A program made the position numbers and the translations under genes. This document shows, in pieces, positions 32,401 through 43,429 of a DNA stretch of 64,000 nt. Source of the DNA: Gari tellinella (taxonomy: Eukaryota > Mollusca > Bivalvia > Cardiida > Psammobiidae); assembly GCA_922989275.2 (NCBI GenBank), contig OV277864.1, positions 25,431,550-25,495,549 on the forward strand. The letters run 5' to 3'. The notes under the pieces are model-generated. The model saw only the letters and a list, made by a program, of their open reading frames with translations, had not been told where the DNA came from and did not search any database. Within the stretch, counting starts at the first letter, position 1. Every line of letters starts with the position of its first letter.

Positions 32401-35400
32401 CAACCGTACATTTGTACCAAAGGAAGTATTTTCCGCAAACACGTTATATTTAATACAATATTCACTAAAACCTCTATTACAATAACTAAATCGAAGTACA
32501 ATTGATTGTAAAAAGGCAAAAGACTTTGTCGTGAGCACAGAAATCATTTTAAGTTTTATAACCTCGGGGCCTGAATCCCTCTGATCTGGTGCTGCATTGT
32601 TTCTTATTTTCCAATTTATTGTAAAGTCAACCATAAATAGTAAACAATGGACAAATGGCTGTTAAGAAGATGCAAGTAAAGCAGAACATCCTCTGCTTTA
32701 TTTCAAACAATAACTATCTTTAACACCGATAATCTAGTGGTTTCTAATGCCAGTTTTTATAATATTTCGTACCTGGGAAATCGGCTTCGATGTTAGTGTC
32801 CACTAACTTCGGACTGCTGTTCAGATCTCCCATGACGACTGCGTGTGGTGACCCGCTAAATGCTTGTATTATAATGTCAGCTTCGGCAATGTTCTGTTCT
32901 TCCCAGCTGGTGTAGTTCAATACTGCATGGTATAGACATAATAAGTAAATGTATGCAGTTGTTTTACATTAACATCACGTTGGGAGAAGACATTTTTCTT
33001 TCACAGTACACGTTTGTGCGCTAAAAAACTGTCAATTACAAACAGATTGGAGCTTGATTAGACACCGAGTTACTTAGCGTCTGACCAAGTTCAAACCAAT
33101 TTGCCCTTCAGGTATATCGTTAGCTGTATTTTCAAAAACGAACTATATTCTCCAATGTATTGCATTGTGTTTATTCTCGTTTAACCACGGGAATAATGAC
33201 GTACATGTACAGTGGAGAAAACGCTATTCTTTCCCAATAAACGCGTTTACGCTAAAACTATTATTTGCAATGCAAACAGTTTGGAGTCAGATCAGACGCC
33301 GGGTAACCCGGCGTCTGATCAGGCTCCAAACTGTTTGCCACCAAGATAAACATGAACTATCCGAATTGTCCAAAAGTTGCACTATTTTACGTTTTAGTGC
33401 TTTGCGTTTGCGTACGTTTGCGTTTAAACGGGAAAGAATAACGTTTTCTCCACTGTATTTCCCATTTTATATGATCAGACATTTTTCTTACACAGTACAC
33501 GTTTGTGCGCTAAAAAACTGTCAATTACAAACAGATTGGAGCTTGATTAGACACCGAGTTACTTAGCGTCTGACCAAGTTCAAACCAATTTGCCCTTCAG
33601 GTATGTCGTTAGCTGTATTTTCAAAAACGAACTATATTCTCCAATGTATTGCATTGTGTTTATTCTCGTTTAACCACGGGAATAATGACGTACATGTACA
33701 GTGGAGAAAACGCGTTTACGCTAAAACTATTATTTGCAATGCAAACAGTTTGGAGCCAGATCAGACGCCGGGTAACCCGGCGTCTGATCAGGCTCCAAAC
33801 TGTTTGCCACCAAGATAAACATGAACTATCCGAATTATCCAAAAGTTGCACTATTTTACGTTTTAGTGCTTTGCGTTTGCGTACGTTTGCGTTTAAACGG
33901 GAAAGAATAACGTTTTCTCCACTGTATTCCCCATTTTATATGATCAGCGGCATGAAAACAATTGACATTTGGGCATTGCAAACAATTAGGGTCAATACCC
34001 ATACTATACAGTGGAGAAAACGTTATTCTTTCACGATTAAAAACTGTAAACGCACCGCAAAGGCATTGCAATAATTACTCTACAGAAGCTTTCTGTTTTA
34101 CAAGCCAAACAAACTTATATGACATAATGTATTATGTCTTAGATGAAATAATGATAATGCATAAACCAAACAAACACACATTTTAATGACGACTTTGGTA
34201 TTACCTTCAAAGTAAGTAGGTCCAAGATTAGCAGTTGTGTGAGTACAAGCAACCATACCAACACCTTCTATCTGAAATAAGTGTAAAATGGGTGATTGAA
34301 TAGAACTATGTTTTACGACACGGTGGTACTGAAAAGGCCACATAGCGCCGATGAATGATGCGATGAGATGATGAAGTGGGGTGATTTCAGGAAGACGATT
34401 TCGACTAATCTCATTCGCCGCAAAGCAAAGCATGGAATCGAAACCACCGACCCGCCTTAGATAAGTTCTCAGTCAAATAAATAAAAGCATTCCCTATGAC
34501 AAATTAGCCCCTTAATCACTGCAAGAGAGAAAGGTCTCTGGAGATCTTATAACAACAAAAACTAACGAGATTAAATAAATCTTAGCACATGCGTTTAATG
34601 AAAACATTGTTGATTTATACATGTATAATCCGAGCAAATACTGATTGGTTGTTTCAACACATTACCCCATACATTTAAGCAGGTTGAACGTTTCCTGATT
34701 GAAAGAAAGAAGTGAATTACAGAAGCTAGTGCTGACATACCTGGGCGGAAATGTAAGCTCTCGGCAACAGTAGCTTCTTGCCCGGCACAAATCTGGTGAT
34801 GTTCACACTCAGTATGGGTAGATCACTCAGTAAAAGTAGTCCCGGCATGTTAAATCTGTATCCTTTGTCCACGAAGCATCTAGAAGAGAAACGCAAATAT
34901 ACATTTAAATTACGTTGCAATTATATAAGAAAGCCAGAATTGTGTTAAGCGATAATCCAAATGAAATTACGATGAACCGGGGATCTTATAAAATGAAACA
35001 GTTGGAGAAGACGTTGTTCTTTTCCGTTAGGACGAAACTAAACGAAAACGGAGTAAAACAATTTTTATCTCATATAATAACTCTTATTCTGAGTGGCAAA
35101 TAGTTTGGAGCCTGCTCAGACGCCTGATGTGTTTACAGTGGACCTTTTTGATACCCTTTTCGAGACGTGTATAGTCATTTAAGGATTGAATGACGTGTTT
35201 TGAGGTTTACGGGATTGTAAACGCATGTTTAGCTGGGTAACATTTGATCCTTTGGAACAAATGGCAAAAGCTACTAAAAGGAACGAGCGTTTTGATTGGA
35301 TAACACCAAATGCTATAAATCAATAATACCCGGGTAGCATATAGATGCAGCTCAGGCATCATCTATACTGTTGACCCCTTTGGTACACCATACGAAGTGC

Positions 35401-38400
35401 GTGTACAATAAACTTTCCCAGCTAACCTCATGCGTTTACAATCCCGTAAATTGTAAAATAGTCGTTTATTGCTTATATTTATATTTTCACATTTCCCTTG
35501 TCCTTTACAAGAGAATATTGACACTTTTGTGTTTTATGCATATAAATACATCATAAACCGACCAAATATGTTAGATAGATGTAATCCTGGATGTAACTGC
35601 CATTCGATCTCTATAATATATGGTATGAAAAGGAGTCCCAAATACATTTTTGGAGTTGCATAACAAATTCAGGCTTTTGGCCAGTAAACTGTCTCTGTGT
35701 TCTTAACGAAGACTTATAAGACATTAAAAATAAACAATTCAACTTGAATATCTATTATTAAAGCATTTTATTAATATTATTTTTATTTAAATAGGTCGCG
35801 GATGTGTATTGCAGCCTAATTACACGTCAAAGCAACTATCCGCTGGTTTCTAGTTCGGTATCTCTTCGGCGGAGACTCCGCCCTCTTTCTAACTGGCTGG
35901 AACCAGTTTCAATTTGTACGTTTACTGAGAATTATACTTCATATTTTCAATACGCTTCTAGAAGACGTTACATGGCGAATGTAAATTTGTTGTCTTAAAA
36001 TCTAGCTTTGAAACAATATTACAGAACACCATTTTTAGCCGATATTGTGAAAGCGATAGAAACCGGAGGTGAAAAGGTAAGTAATTCAGAAACTCTCATA
36101 GGAAACTATTGACATGCGTGTCAAACAGTGAATATCCTGATCAGCCACCGCAAAAACGCCACGTAAAACCAGGATCCAAACTGTTGGCAAATGTCAGTGG
36201 CGTTGACCCTGGCATGCAGTGAAAGGGTTAATCATGTGATTAGATTGTCCCGGATTCTTCTGGCACTTAATCATTGGCACCAACAAGATAGTAAAAAAAA
36301 TCTAACTATACTGGTGACTGCTTAAAGCAAGGTGAGAGTAAATCAGAACGCTCCTGACGGAGCTTTCTGTTTTACTGTCAGCTTGCTTTAAGCTGTCACT
36401 TGTCTTTTATTCAGGTGAAGCGATGCTGTTAAAATAAAACTTCACATATAGAGGCGTATTGTCGTGGGCTGTACTGTTTGAAGCTATCGTTCGCTATCGT
36501 TAGCTGGTGATACCAGTGTGGTTTATCTAGGTTTCAAGTCATCACTTGACACATTTTTATGTAGTCGCCATATATTTGTTTGTTTATAATATAGTTTGTA
36601 TGTATGTTTATAACATAACTATGTTACAGTGGAGAATCTGTTATTCTTGCCCGTTTAAACGAAAACGTACGCAAACGCAAAACACTAAAACGTAGAAAAG
36701 TACAACTTTTAGACAATTCTGATAATTCATTTTTATGTTGGTGGCAAACAGTTTGGAGCCTGATCAGACGCCGGGTTACCCGGCGTCTGATCTGCCTCCA
36801 AACTGTTTGTAATTGAAATAATGGTTTTAGCGTAAACGTGTTTATTGGGAAAGAATAACGTTTTCTCCACTGTACACTGCATGTTCTCCTCATGGGCTAT
36901 CAAGCCCATTGGATTTATGAAATAAACTCAACTATAATCAACTATTCATAATTTTAGTAGAGAGGTTGTCCATTTACGATGCTGGTTCATTTTAAACCCA
37001 TATCAGATTCTGATTAAGGCCTACTGCAGTCTGATTAGAATTCCATTTGAGTGCAAATATTATGTTTTTATATGCAGTGGATAGGCCGTTAGTCTTTCCG
37101 GTTTTACTAGTAAATGAATGAAATGCAAAAACAATGTAAAAAATTGCGAAAAAAACAACTTTTGAAAATCATGCACACCATTGGGGCCAGGTCAAAGGCC
37201 GTTGTAAGGCGTTTGATCTGGCTCCAAACTTTTGACAATGGACAGCACATTTTCACATTTCACATTTATACTCTCAATGACGTGATAACGCGCATTTGCA
37301 AACAGTTTTTATCCTGATCAGACAAACGCGGCGTCTGATCAGGATCAAAACTGTTTCCACTTGTTTTGAAGTTGCCATAGTTATACTGCCTTAAATCTAA
37401 CTTTGAAACAATAGTACAGACAACAATATTGAAGCAGACGGAAATATGGCGGTGAAGGGGTAACACTTCATGATACTTTGATCATGAAAGGGTTAAGCAT
37501 ACAACTTATGTACATGTAACGTCTTCCCCAAATGTACATTCACCTTTTAACAGCAGTTCTTATATCTGAGAGCACAAGACACGTGATACACTGCTGCTCC
37601 AATGACATAAAACCACACTGGAGTCGTGCGCATGTCAGTATGGCGTCCTGGCTAGATGCCATTCTCGCGCATTTAGAAGCAAAACATGGAAGGAAGTGTC
37701 GAAACGCTGCGGCTGAGCACGGGGAGTCGTGTGAATCAACGTGTTGCAAGGCACCGACAGAATCGTGCAGGTCACTGTATGAGTATGGGTATCTGTGGCC
37801 GTCCAGGTCGGACAAGATTTGTTGCATGTCTGAAGAAAACCATACCTAAGGACAAAAGAGAAAATGCTACAGTGGCCAATATGTCATGCTTTCCTGTTAA
37901 AGTCCAAACGCATTTTAATGAAATGTAGGAAATGGCAGTAACTGTTTTATGACTATTTTAACGATTTATATTAATCTGAGTGGCACACATTTTGAGACCA
38001 TTTGACGTGTAGTGACTCGTGTTCTATCAGACTCCAAACTTATTGCAATGAACAAACATGTAAGTTCTTGTAGTGTTTACGACTTTGAGAAGTTTTATTT
38101 AAGTCGGGCTGTTTAAAACAAATAACTCTGGCTATGAATAGCTATTGGCAAACCTAATATGGCCCCAAGGTTATAAAACTTAAAATGAACTCTGTGCTTG
38201 AAATTTTTCTCAGCTCTTAACACTTCAGGAAACATTTTAGATATAGCTAGTATTTCCATACCATATTGATATCGTAAAATTATATCTAAAGCAGGTTACC
38301 TAAATCAATTCAAGCATGTTTTCTTAAAATAAGAGCATGTATGATGTAATCAAAATTGAGTTTTGAGCACAGAGTTCGTTTTAAGTTTTATAACTTCGGG

Positions 38401-41400
38401 TCCCTATGATGATGATATGATGATAACAACGTATTTCCCTGATAGTAAATAAAACACCAACATACCCACTGAACGAAAGTTTAATTTTCACCAAGGCTCC
38501 AGAAACGAGGGAATTAACGTAATAAATTCAACATCAACACCAAATCCTATTGTATCTCTACTCACAAGACTCCTCACGAATAGACGGGTTTAATACGTAG
38601 TGACACCAAAGTGTTTAATGCAGAAAAAAGGGTTTAGTTATTTTAAATATTATGCTTATCTGAAACCCTGTTTTTTTTTATTGGTAATATTGATATTTAC
38701 AATCGCCCCATTCAATTCCATTGACAAAAAGTGTGTTCATTTCATATTAACACCACTTTTTGAGAGGGCGGGACTTGTGGAAAGGTTTCGAAGGGGAGGC
38801 GGGGCATATGCAGTTTTCATTCGCGAATTAATCTTTGGAACGTGGGACAGCAAACATTTGACGGATTTTTTCAAAATTTGTTCTTAACTGATCTATGCCT
38901 TCCTACTAGTGGAAACCATGATTCCCGACTAACATTCTAGATAAATTGCAAGAAAATTGACATAAGAATCTACCTTATAAACAGAGGCCATATCTGCGTT
39001 TCTTTATGACAAGAAAACCCCGATATATTTATCCTACTTTAAAATGACGTCACTTCCAATGACGTCAAAAATCGGCATTTTTTGCGCCAAACTGTCAAGT
39101 TGTTGACAATGGAACTTATTTTTTCTGCTTTCGAATGTACACAGCTTAAGTAAATCGGTCATGGCTGTTCCTTATGGTGTACACATTATTCGTGTTATCT
39201 ACCCCTTATATGGATTAAACATACATGCGTACTAACAAAATGTTTATTTAATTTTAGAAATTACAGCAAATATATTGTAAATATAAGAAATGAACCGATA
39301 TTTTCGGCGTTCAAGCGAAATGAACAACAGAAAATTATCGGCAAATTTAGCATGAATCGCTAGCGCGATGGTATTTGCCGATAATTTTCTGTCGTTCATA
39401 TCGCTTGAACGCTGAAAAAATCCATTCATATCTTAATTGGCAGCAGTATTTAAATGGAGAAGAAACTAGATCTATATCGTTCCTGATAAATGTGTTTGTG
39501 ATGTAACAGCCTTTTCCAAGGCAAACGAGCTAGATCAGACGCTGTGTCATAACTCTGCGTTTGATTAGATTCCAAAACTTTCTCCACCAAAATAAGATAT
39601 ACCGTCAATATTCTCCTTTAGAGCTATCATTTTGTATATTTCAATCACAAAGTACATTACTTTGTGATTTCAATGCATCGCGTTTGCATTTAGTTCCGTT
39701 TAAAGTGAAATTATAACGTCTTCTCCACTGTATGAACTCTATGAACTCTATTCGTAATTAATACTAATCAGTCACATTATATTGTATGTGTGACAGATGG
39801 AATTGTACATGAAGTTTTCATTAATTTACATAAAATTGCATAACTCCTATACGACCATTTCATAAAGTAAAAATGACGATCTCTTCAGTTAAGGTTAGAT
39901 GATTGATAAAAACATGTGATAGCTTAAAACAAGATGAGTTTTCTGTTTTATTTAACTTGCTTTATGCAACCACCTGCCTTAAATTCTAAATAAATAAAAC
40001 AGTTATGTAACCGTAGAAGGGGTGTTTTAATCATTTCAGCAACTGGTCAGAGTAAAGAAAGTGTACCAAACTCGGTAGCTAATACAGTGGAGAAAACGTT
40101 ATTCTTTCCCAATAAACGCGTTTACGCTAAAACTAGTATTTCCAATACAAACAGTTTGGAGCCAGATCAGACGCCAGATCAGACCCCTATGATCAGGCTC
40201 CAAACTGGTTGCCACTCAGATTAAAAACGATACTCAGAATTGTCGAAACGCTGTCATTTTCTCCATTTAACTGCGATGCGTTTGCGTTTCGTTTGCGTTT
40301 AAACGGGAAAGAATAACGTTTTCTTCACTGTATAAAGTGATTTTAGACAGTAATGTTTCACAGGTCTTACATCTAGACCCCTGTGTGTAAAGATTTGATT
40401 TTTATGATGAATTGCAAATTGACAATTAATGCAGACCCTGATAAGAGGGCTCTTTTACGAGTCCCTTATCAGGTTCTACACTGTTTGCATATAGGACAAG
40501 TGTACTTTTCATAGATACACTCGTTGCCAGGACTGAATGTGTTAAACGTCGATTGTTTAACTCTTAACCCTTTCCCTTATAGAAGCGACTTTTAGCACAT
40601 TCATTTTATTCATCCGCTGAAGAAAATAGTTCCAAATTATACCGTAATGAATATGTGTCATATTTAATACTTTCCTTATTCTAGCAGTTAATAGCTTAAA
40701 GCAGGCTGAAAGTAAAGCAGAATGCGCCTTAGGGCGCATTCTGCTTTACTTTCAACCTGCTTTAAGTAGTCACATATCTTTAATACTAGAAACAATGCTA
40801 TCAGGTAAAGGGTTAAAACACTAAACAAATGTGTTATTATTGTGGATTATTCTGTTACGTTTGGGATCGCGTTAGTTACCAAAATATGAACTCGAGTACT
40901 TACATGTAGCAGTATGGGCAGTTTAATAAATGCTGGATTAATTAGAAAACAGTGAAAACCCTGATTTAGAGCTCTCTGATCTGGGTCGACACTGTTCTTA
41001 AATGTACTGAGTATATTTTAAATGGGTCCATGGTGTTGAAAGAGTTGAGATTGTTTAGGATCTTCTTTTATATGACAACCTTCCACAATATTAATCATAT
41101 TTGCAACAGATATAGACGGTTATGCGACAGACACATCTTAATTACAGAGATACATGTAACATGTTTTAATCACACAAGGATACATACATTGGAGAATACG
41201 TGATTCTTTCTTGTTAAAACGCAAACAAAACAAAAACATATTGAAATAAAGGGTAGAAAATGTCTCTTACTTTTAGAATTTCTGACGATTCATTTTAATC
41301 TGACCGGCAAACGGTGTGGTACCTGATCAGACACCGGGTCACCCGGCGTCTGATATGTCACCAAACTGTTTGCAATGAATAAAATTGTTTTAATATAAAC

Positions 41401-41914
41401 GCGTTTGCTGTGAAAGGGAACTTCTCTACTATATACATGTACAGTCTATTACACATTTGAGGGATGAAACGTTAGAAAATGAAAGACATAATTACGATTA
41501 TTTGTGTTAAGGATTCATTAAAAAACTTTGTAGTAAAACATAAAGGTTGCAGCTAAATACAGGATATAAAATTATGCAGAAAACTTCTTCAGGAGATTGT
41601 TGGCATAATATATAAACGATAACAATCTTTAGAAATGTCTATTTATTTTTAATCAGATATTTGACTGCACTCACCTCTTGCAGACACAATACATCCGCAT
41701 CCAAACCTCGGAGCTTAGGTCCAATCTTTTGCCGTCGGGTGGCATATTCATCCACCCTCGGGGTAAGTCCTGTATTAAAAGTTGCCAGGCTAACATGACG
41801 TGGCACCACTGGGCTACAAATACCCGGTTGGCCGGTTAAAATGGCCACTAACACCATAAGTAAACTGAACCCGTTCGCCATCGTGCACTGCATGCTATGA
41901 AATGCTGAGTTCAA
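29400..41914 (-). CDS. Secreted EEP-superfamily phosphohydrolase (DNase I / sphingomyelinase-like fold)
   Basis: Exons, in transcript order: 41914-41675, 37845-37544, 34879-34741, 34271-34205, 32922-32773, 32092-31935, 29498-29400; frames close at every junction to 384 aa. The N-terminus is a signal peptide; Met12 (MANGFSLLMVLVAILTG) has the better Kozak context and may be the true start. EEP landmarks in order: ATFN (Asn47), DADVLCLQEVW (metal-binding Glu80), ACTHTT (His238), VMGDLNSSP (Asp282, Asn284), LDHVLL (Asp339-His340) and the terminal catalytic PLSDHYG (Asp368-His369). Members cleave phosphodiesters in nucleic acids or lipids with Mg2+. An insert rich in Cys (about residues 113-172, eight Cys) separates it from textbook DNase I and sphingomyelinase. 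Substrate is not predictable from this sequence. The final exon ends inside a MITE. Confidence 0.88.
29606..29984. other. EEP intron 6 sequence without recognised elements
   Basis: Nothing is identified between the last exon and the family L element. Confidence 0.35.
29985..30200 (-). repeat. Family L MITE, reverse copy
   Basis: CCCATATATGGGACATAGGC, GCAAACAGTGTAGACTCTGA and TGGAAGAATCCAGTGGGC mirror the intact copy at 55728-55963; half of the hairpin is deleted. Confidence 0.6.
30379..30579. mobile_element. Family J MITE carrying a D fragment
   Basis: CAGGGCTGTCATTTCTCCGA to TTATGGCAGCCCTG. Flanks share ATATGG (30373-30378 and 30580-30585), a possible target duplication. Only the right D arm (AAGGCGCATTCTGCTTTACT) is kept. 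Confidence 0.65.
31068..31324. mobile_element. Family B MITE with poly-G tract
   Basis: TTAACCCTATCACTCTCAAT to GATCATGAAAGGTTTAA, hairpin TCCAGTTCAGACACCGCG facing CGCGGCGTCTGAACAGGA. A run of about 18 G lies at 31269-31286, where other copies read GGTGAAGGGG. Confidence 0.7.
31935..32092 (-). CDS. EEP gene exon 6
   Basis: Acceptor TATTTCAG|CACACT, donor TTGATG|GTAAGT, phase 1 in and 0 out. Encodes AHYYDFIKHGYRGYFAEYVG and LLLDHVLLKN. Confidence 0.88.
32773..32922 (-). CDS. EEP gene exon 5
   Basis: Acceptor CCATGCAG|TATTGA, donor CCCAG|GTACG, phase 1 in and out. Contains the metal/phosphate motif AVVMGDLNSSPKL. Confidence 0.9.
32990..33478 (+). repeat. 489-bp tandem duplication, unit 1
   Basis: From ACATTTTTCTTTCACAGTAC to TTTTATATGATCAG; contains a diverged A remnant and the full family A MITE 33210-33455. 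Confidence 0.9.
33210..33455 (+). mobile_element. Family A MITE (246 bp)
   Basis: CAGTGGAGAAAACGCTATTC to GAATAACGTTTTCTCCACTG, TA flanks; the length matches the modal length of the family. Confidence 0.88.
33479..33947 (+). repeat. 489-bp tandem duplication, unit 2 with 20-bp deletion
   Basis: Near-identical to unit 1 but shorter by 20 bp inside its A element (33699-33924), where CTATTCTTTCCCAATAAACG is missing between AACGC repeats. Confidence 0.9.
33699..33924 (+). mobile_element. Family A MITE with internal deletion (226 bp)
   Basis: Duplicated together with its flanks, not transposed independently. Confidence 0.85.
34009..34075 (+). repeat. Solo family A end
   Basis: CAGTGGAGAAAACGTTATTC, TTTCACGATTAAAAAC and AAAGGCATTGCAATAA, then unrelated sequence. 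Confidence 0.6.
34205..34271 (-). CDS. EEP gene exon 4
   Basis: Acceptor TATTTCAG|ATAGAA, donor GAAG|GTAATA. Encodes IEGVGMVACTHTTANLGPTY with His238. Confidence 0.88.
34741..34879 (-). CDS. EEP gene exon 3
   Basis: Acceptor CTCTTCTAG|ATGCTT, donor GCCCAG|GTATGT, phase 2 in and 0 out. Encodes CFVDKGYRFNMPGLLLLSDL and onward to AYISAQ. Confidence 0.88.
34998..35130. repeat. Degraded family A fragment
   Basis: CAGTTGGAGAAGACGTTGTT, GAGTGGCAAATAGTTTGGAG and CCTGCTCAGACGCC, truncated after the left hairpin arm. Confidence 0.5.
35206..35450. repeat. Inverted repeat pair (about 245 bp apart outermost)
   Basis: TTTACGGGATTGTAAACGCA then TGTTTAGCTGGG, mirrored by CCCAGCTAACC then TCATGCGTTTACAATCCCGT. 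Probably a MITE of unknown class, in EEP intron 2. Confidence 0.55.
36312..36415. repeat. Family E-type hairpin core
   Basis: CTTAAAGCAAGGTGAGAGTA faces TTTACTGTCAGCTTGCTTTA; terminal CAGTA ends are absent. Confidence 0.6.
36627..36872 (-). mobile_element. Family A MITE (246 bp)
   Basis: CAGTGGAGAATCTGTTATTC to GAATAACGTTTTCTCCACTG, TA flanks. Internal order shows reverse orientation relative to 33210. Confidence 0.88.
37262..37496. mobile_element. Family B MITE
   Basis: Left end shortened (ACTCTCAATGACGTGATAAC), right end GATCATGAAAGGGTTAA. It ends only about 50 bp from EEP exon 2. Confidence 0.7.
37544..37845 (-). CDS. EEP gene exon 2
   Basis: Acceptor TTTGTCCTTAG|GTATGG, donor TTAAAAG|GTGAAT, phase 0 in and 2 out. 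Starts VWFSSDMQQILSDLDGHRYP, completing the QEVW motif, and carries the Cys-rich insert. Confidence 0.9.
38161..38403. mobile_element. Family M inverted-repeat element
   Basis: CCCAAGGTTATAAAACTTAA then AATGAACTCTGTGC faces GCACAGAGTTCGTTTTAAG then TTTTATAACTTCGGG. Related pieces occur at 8036-8160 and 32535-32575. Confidence 0.6.
39301..39418. repeat. Hairpin with 46-nt arms
   Basis: TTTTCGGCGTTCAAGCGAAA and CAGAAAATTATCGGCAAAT mirror ATTTGCCGATAATTTTCTG and TCGCTTGAACGCTGAAAA around a 26-nt spacer. Confidence 0.7.
40085..40330 (+). mobile_element. Family A MITE (246 bp)
   Basis: CAGTGGAGAAAACGTTATTC to GAATAACGTTTTCTTCACTG, TA flanks; the hairpin tip differs (GACGCCAGATCAGACCCC). Confidence 0.85.
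40430..40550 (+). repeat. Family C fragment
   Basis: GCAGACCCTGATAAGAGGGC faces CCCTTATCAGGTTCTACACT, then GCATATAGGACAAGTGTACT. Confidence 0.55.
40564..40816 (-). mobile_element. Family D MITE, intact (253 bp)
   Basis: Reverse-oriented twin of 16207-16459: TTAACCCTTTCCCTTATAGA to GCTATCAGGTAAAGGGTTAA. Confidence 0.85.
41675..41914 (-). CDS. EEP gene exon 1 (signal peptide, Asn and Glu of active site)
   Basis: Donor CAAGAG|GTGAGT, phase 0. Two Met codons (41914 and 41881) open the same frame. Encodes HVSLATFNTGLTPRV and DADVLCLQE. A family A MITE starts 85 bp upstream, at 42000, limiting the promoter-proximal unique sequence. Confidence 0.88.
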
Positions 41915-41999
41915 ATGCCATTTTAGATGTCAGGCTAGTTTAAATATACAATTTCCCATGACCTCGGTGGTCTGTGCGAACAGAGAGAGAATGAAAGTA

Positions 42000-42246
42000 C
42001 AGTGGAGAAAACGTTTTTCTTTCCCAATAAACGCGTTTACGCTATAACTATTATTTCCATTGCAAACAGTTTGGAGCCAGATCAGACGCCGGGTAACCCG
42101 GCGTCTGATCAGGATCCAAACTATTTGCCACTTAGATCAACATGTATTGTCAGAATTGTTGAAATATTGTCTTTTTCTACGTTTTATTGATCTGCGTTTG
42201 CGTTTCGTTTGCGTTTAAACGGGAAAGAATAACGTTTTCTCCAATG
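42000..42246 (+). mobile_element. Family A MITE (247 bp)
   Basis: CAGTGGAGAAAACGTTTTTC to GAATAACGTTTTCTCCAATG, TA flanks. Confidence 0.85.
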
Positions 42247-42659
42247 TATGTTCCCAATTTACAGTAGAGATTATATTCTTTCCCGGTTAAACGAAAATTA
42301 AACGCAATTCAATAAAAAAGTAAAAAATTGAATTTTTTAAAAATGTCAACGATTTCTTCTGATCTGAATACCAAACAATTTGGAACCTGATCAGGCACCG
42401 GTTAACCAGCGTCTGATATGGCTCCAAAATGTTTACAAGGGAAATAAATGTTTTTGCATAAGCACATTAAATGGGAAAGAATAACTATGAGGGTTTCCAT
42501 ACATTCGTCCACTGTGATTCACTTAAACAATGGTACAGTTGATTCACGAACCATACCAATACAATATTTCTTAAAACAATTTGGTTATCTTAAATTACTT
42601 GGCCGCCAATGGGTGTGGCAAGCTTTCCATACTTAATGTATAGTAAAAACTTAAATCTT

Positions 42660-43310
42660 CCTCTCTGAAACTACCTGTCCAAATTGAAAATAATTTTACA
42701 CAAATGATCCATTGATGACCCTTTACCAGATTTCCTAAAATATTTTTCTTATCTTAAAAAAAACAACACTGCCAGTGGGTGGGGCATATTTTCCTTATAT
42801 TACTGTATTACTGTATAGTCATTTTTAATAAATATCTTCTCCTCTGAAACTTCTAGTCCAAATTGAAAATAGTTTTATACAAATGATTCGTTGATGACCT
42901 TCTACCACATGTCGTTAAATATTGTTGTTATCTTAAAAGCATGGCCGCCAAGTTTTCCTTATATTACTGTATTTTTTCTCTGAAACTACTGGTCCGATTT
43001 AAGAATAATTTGACAAAAATGATTCACGGGTGACCCTTTGCCAGTTTTCTTCAAATAATCTTCCTACCTCAAATAATATGGCCGCCTGTGGACGGAGTGA
43101 ATTAATCTTTGATGGCTTATAGTGAAAACTGGTGAAAACTGATTACTGGTCCAAATTGAAAATAATTTATACAAATGATCCATTGGTGACCCGCTACCAG
43201 ATTTCTTCAAATAATTTTGCTAGCTTAAAAACATGATTGTCTGTATGGCTAAATGAAAGCTAAATACAAATCTTCTTTTCCCAAAACCGCTTGCCCAATT
43301 TAACGTCACC
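42660..43310 (+). repeat. Diverged tandem repeat, four units of about 135-180 bp
   Basis: Each unit carries CTCTGAAACTACTGGTCC, an AATTGAAAATAATTT motif, a TTGGTGACC-type segment and CCAGATTTCTTCAAAT; some add a GGCCGCC motif. It ends next to the AACAG tail at 43322, so both may belong to one retroelement. Confidence 0.65.
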
Positions 43311-43321
43311 ATGACCGTAAC

Positions 43322-43350
43322 CAGAACAGAACAGAACAGAACTTTATTTT
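43322..43350 (-). mobile_element. Retroelement 3' tail (AACAG repeats)
   Basis: AGAACAGAACAGAACAGAAC then TTTATTTTC, as at 10113. Confidence 0.4.
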
Positions 43351-43429
43351 CTCGAATTCTACATAACATAGTAATTACTGTCACGTGGTTTTTATAATTT
43401 AACTAATTTTAACTAATATCTAATATGGT

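Noticed and set aside
37829..37845. Alternative acceptor TTCTTCAG inside EEP exon 2
   Set aside because: It breaks the reading frame; the upstream TTAG acceptor gives VWFSSD, completing the conserved QEVW motif, and fits phases on both sides.
37532..37928. Plus-strand open frames opposite EEP exon 2
   Set aside because: Shadows of the real minus-strand exon.
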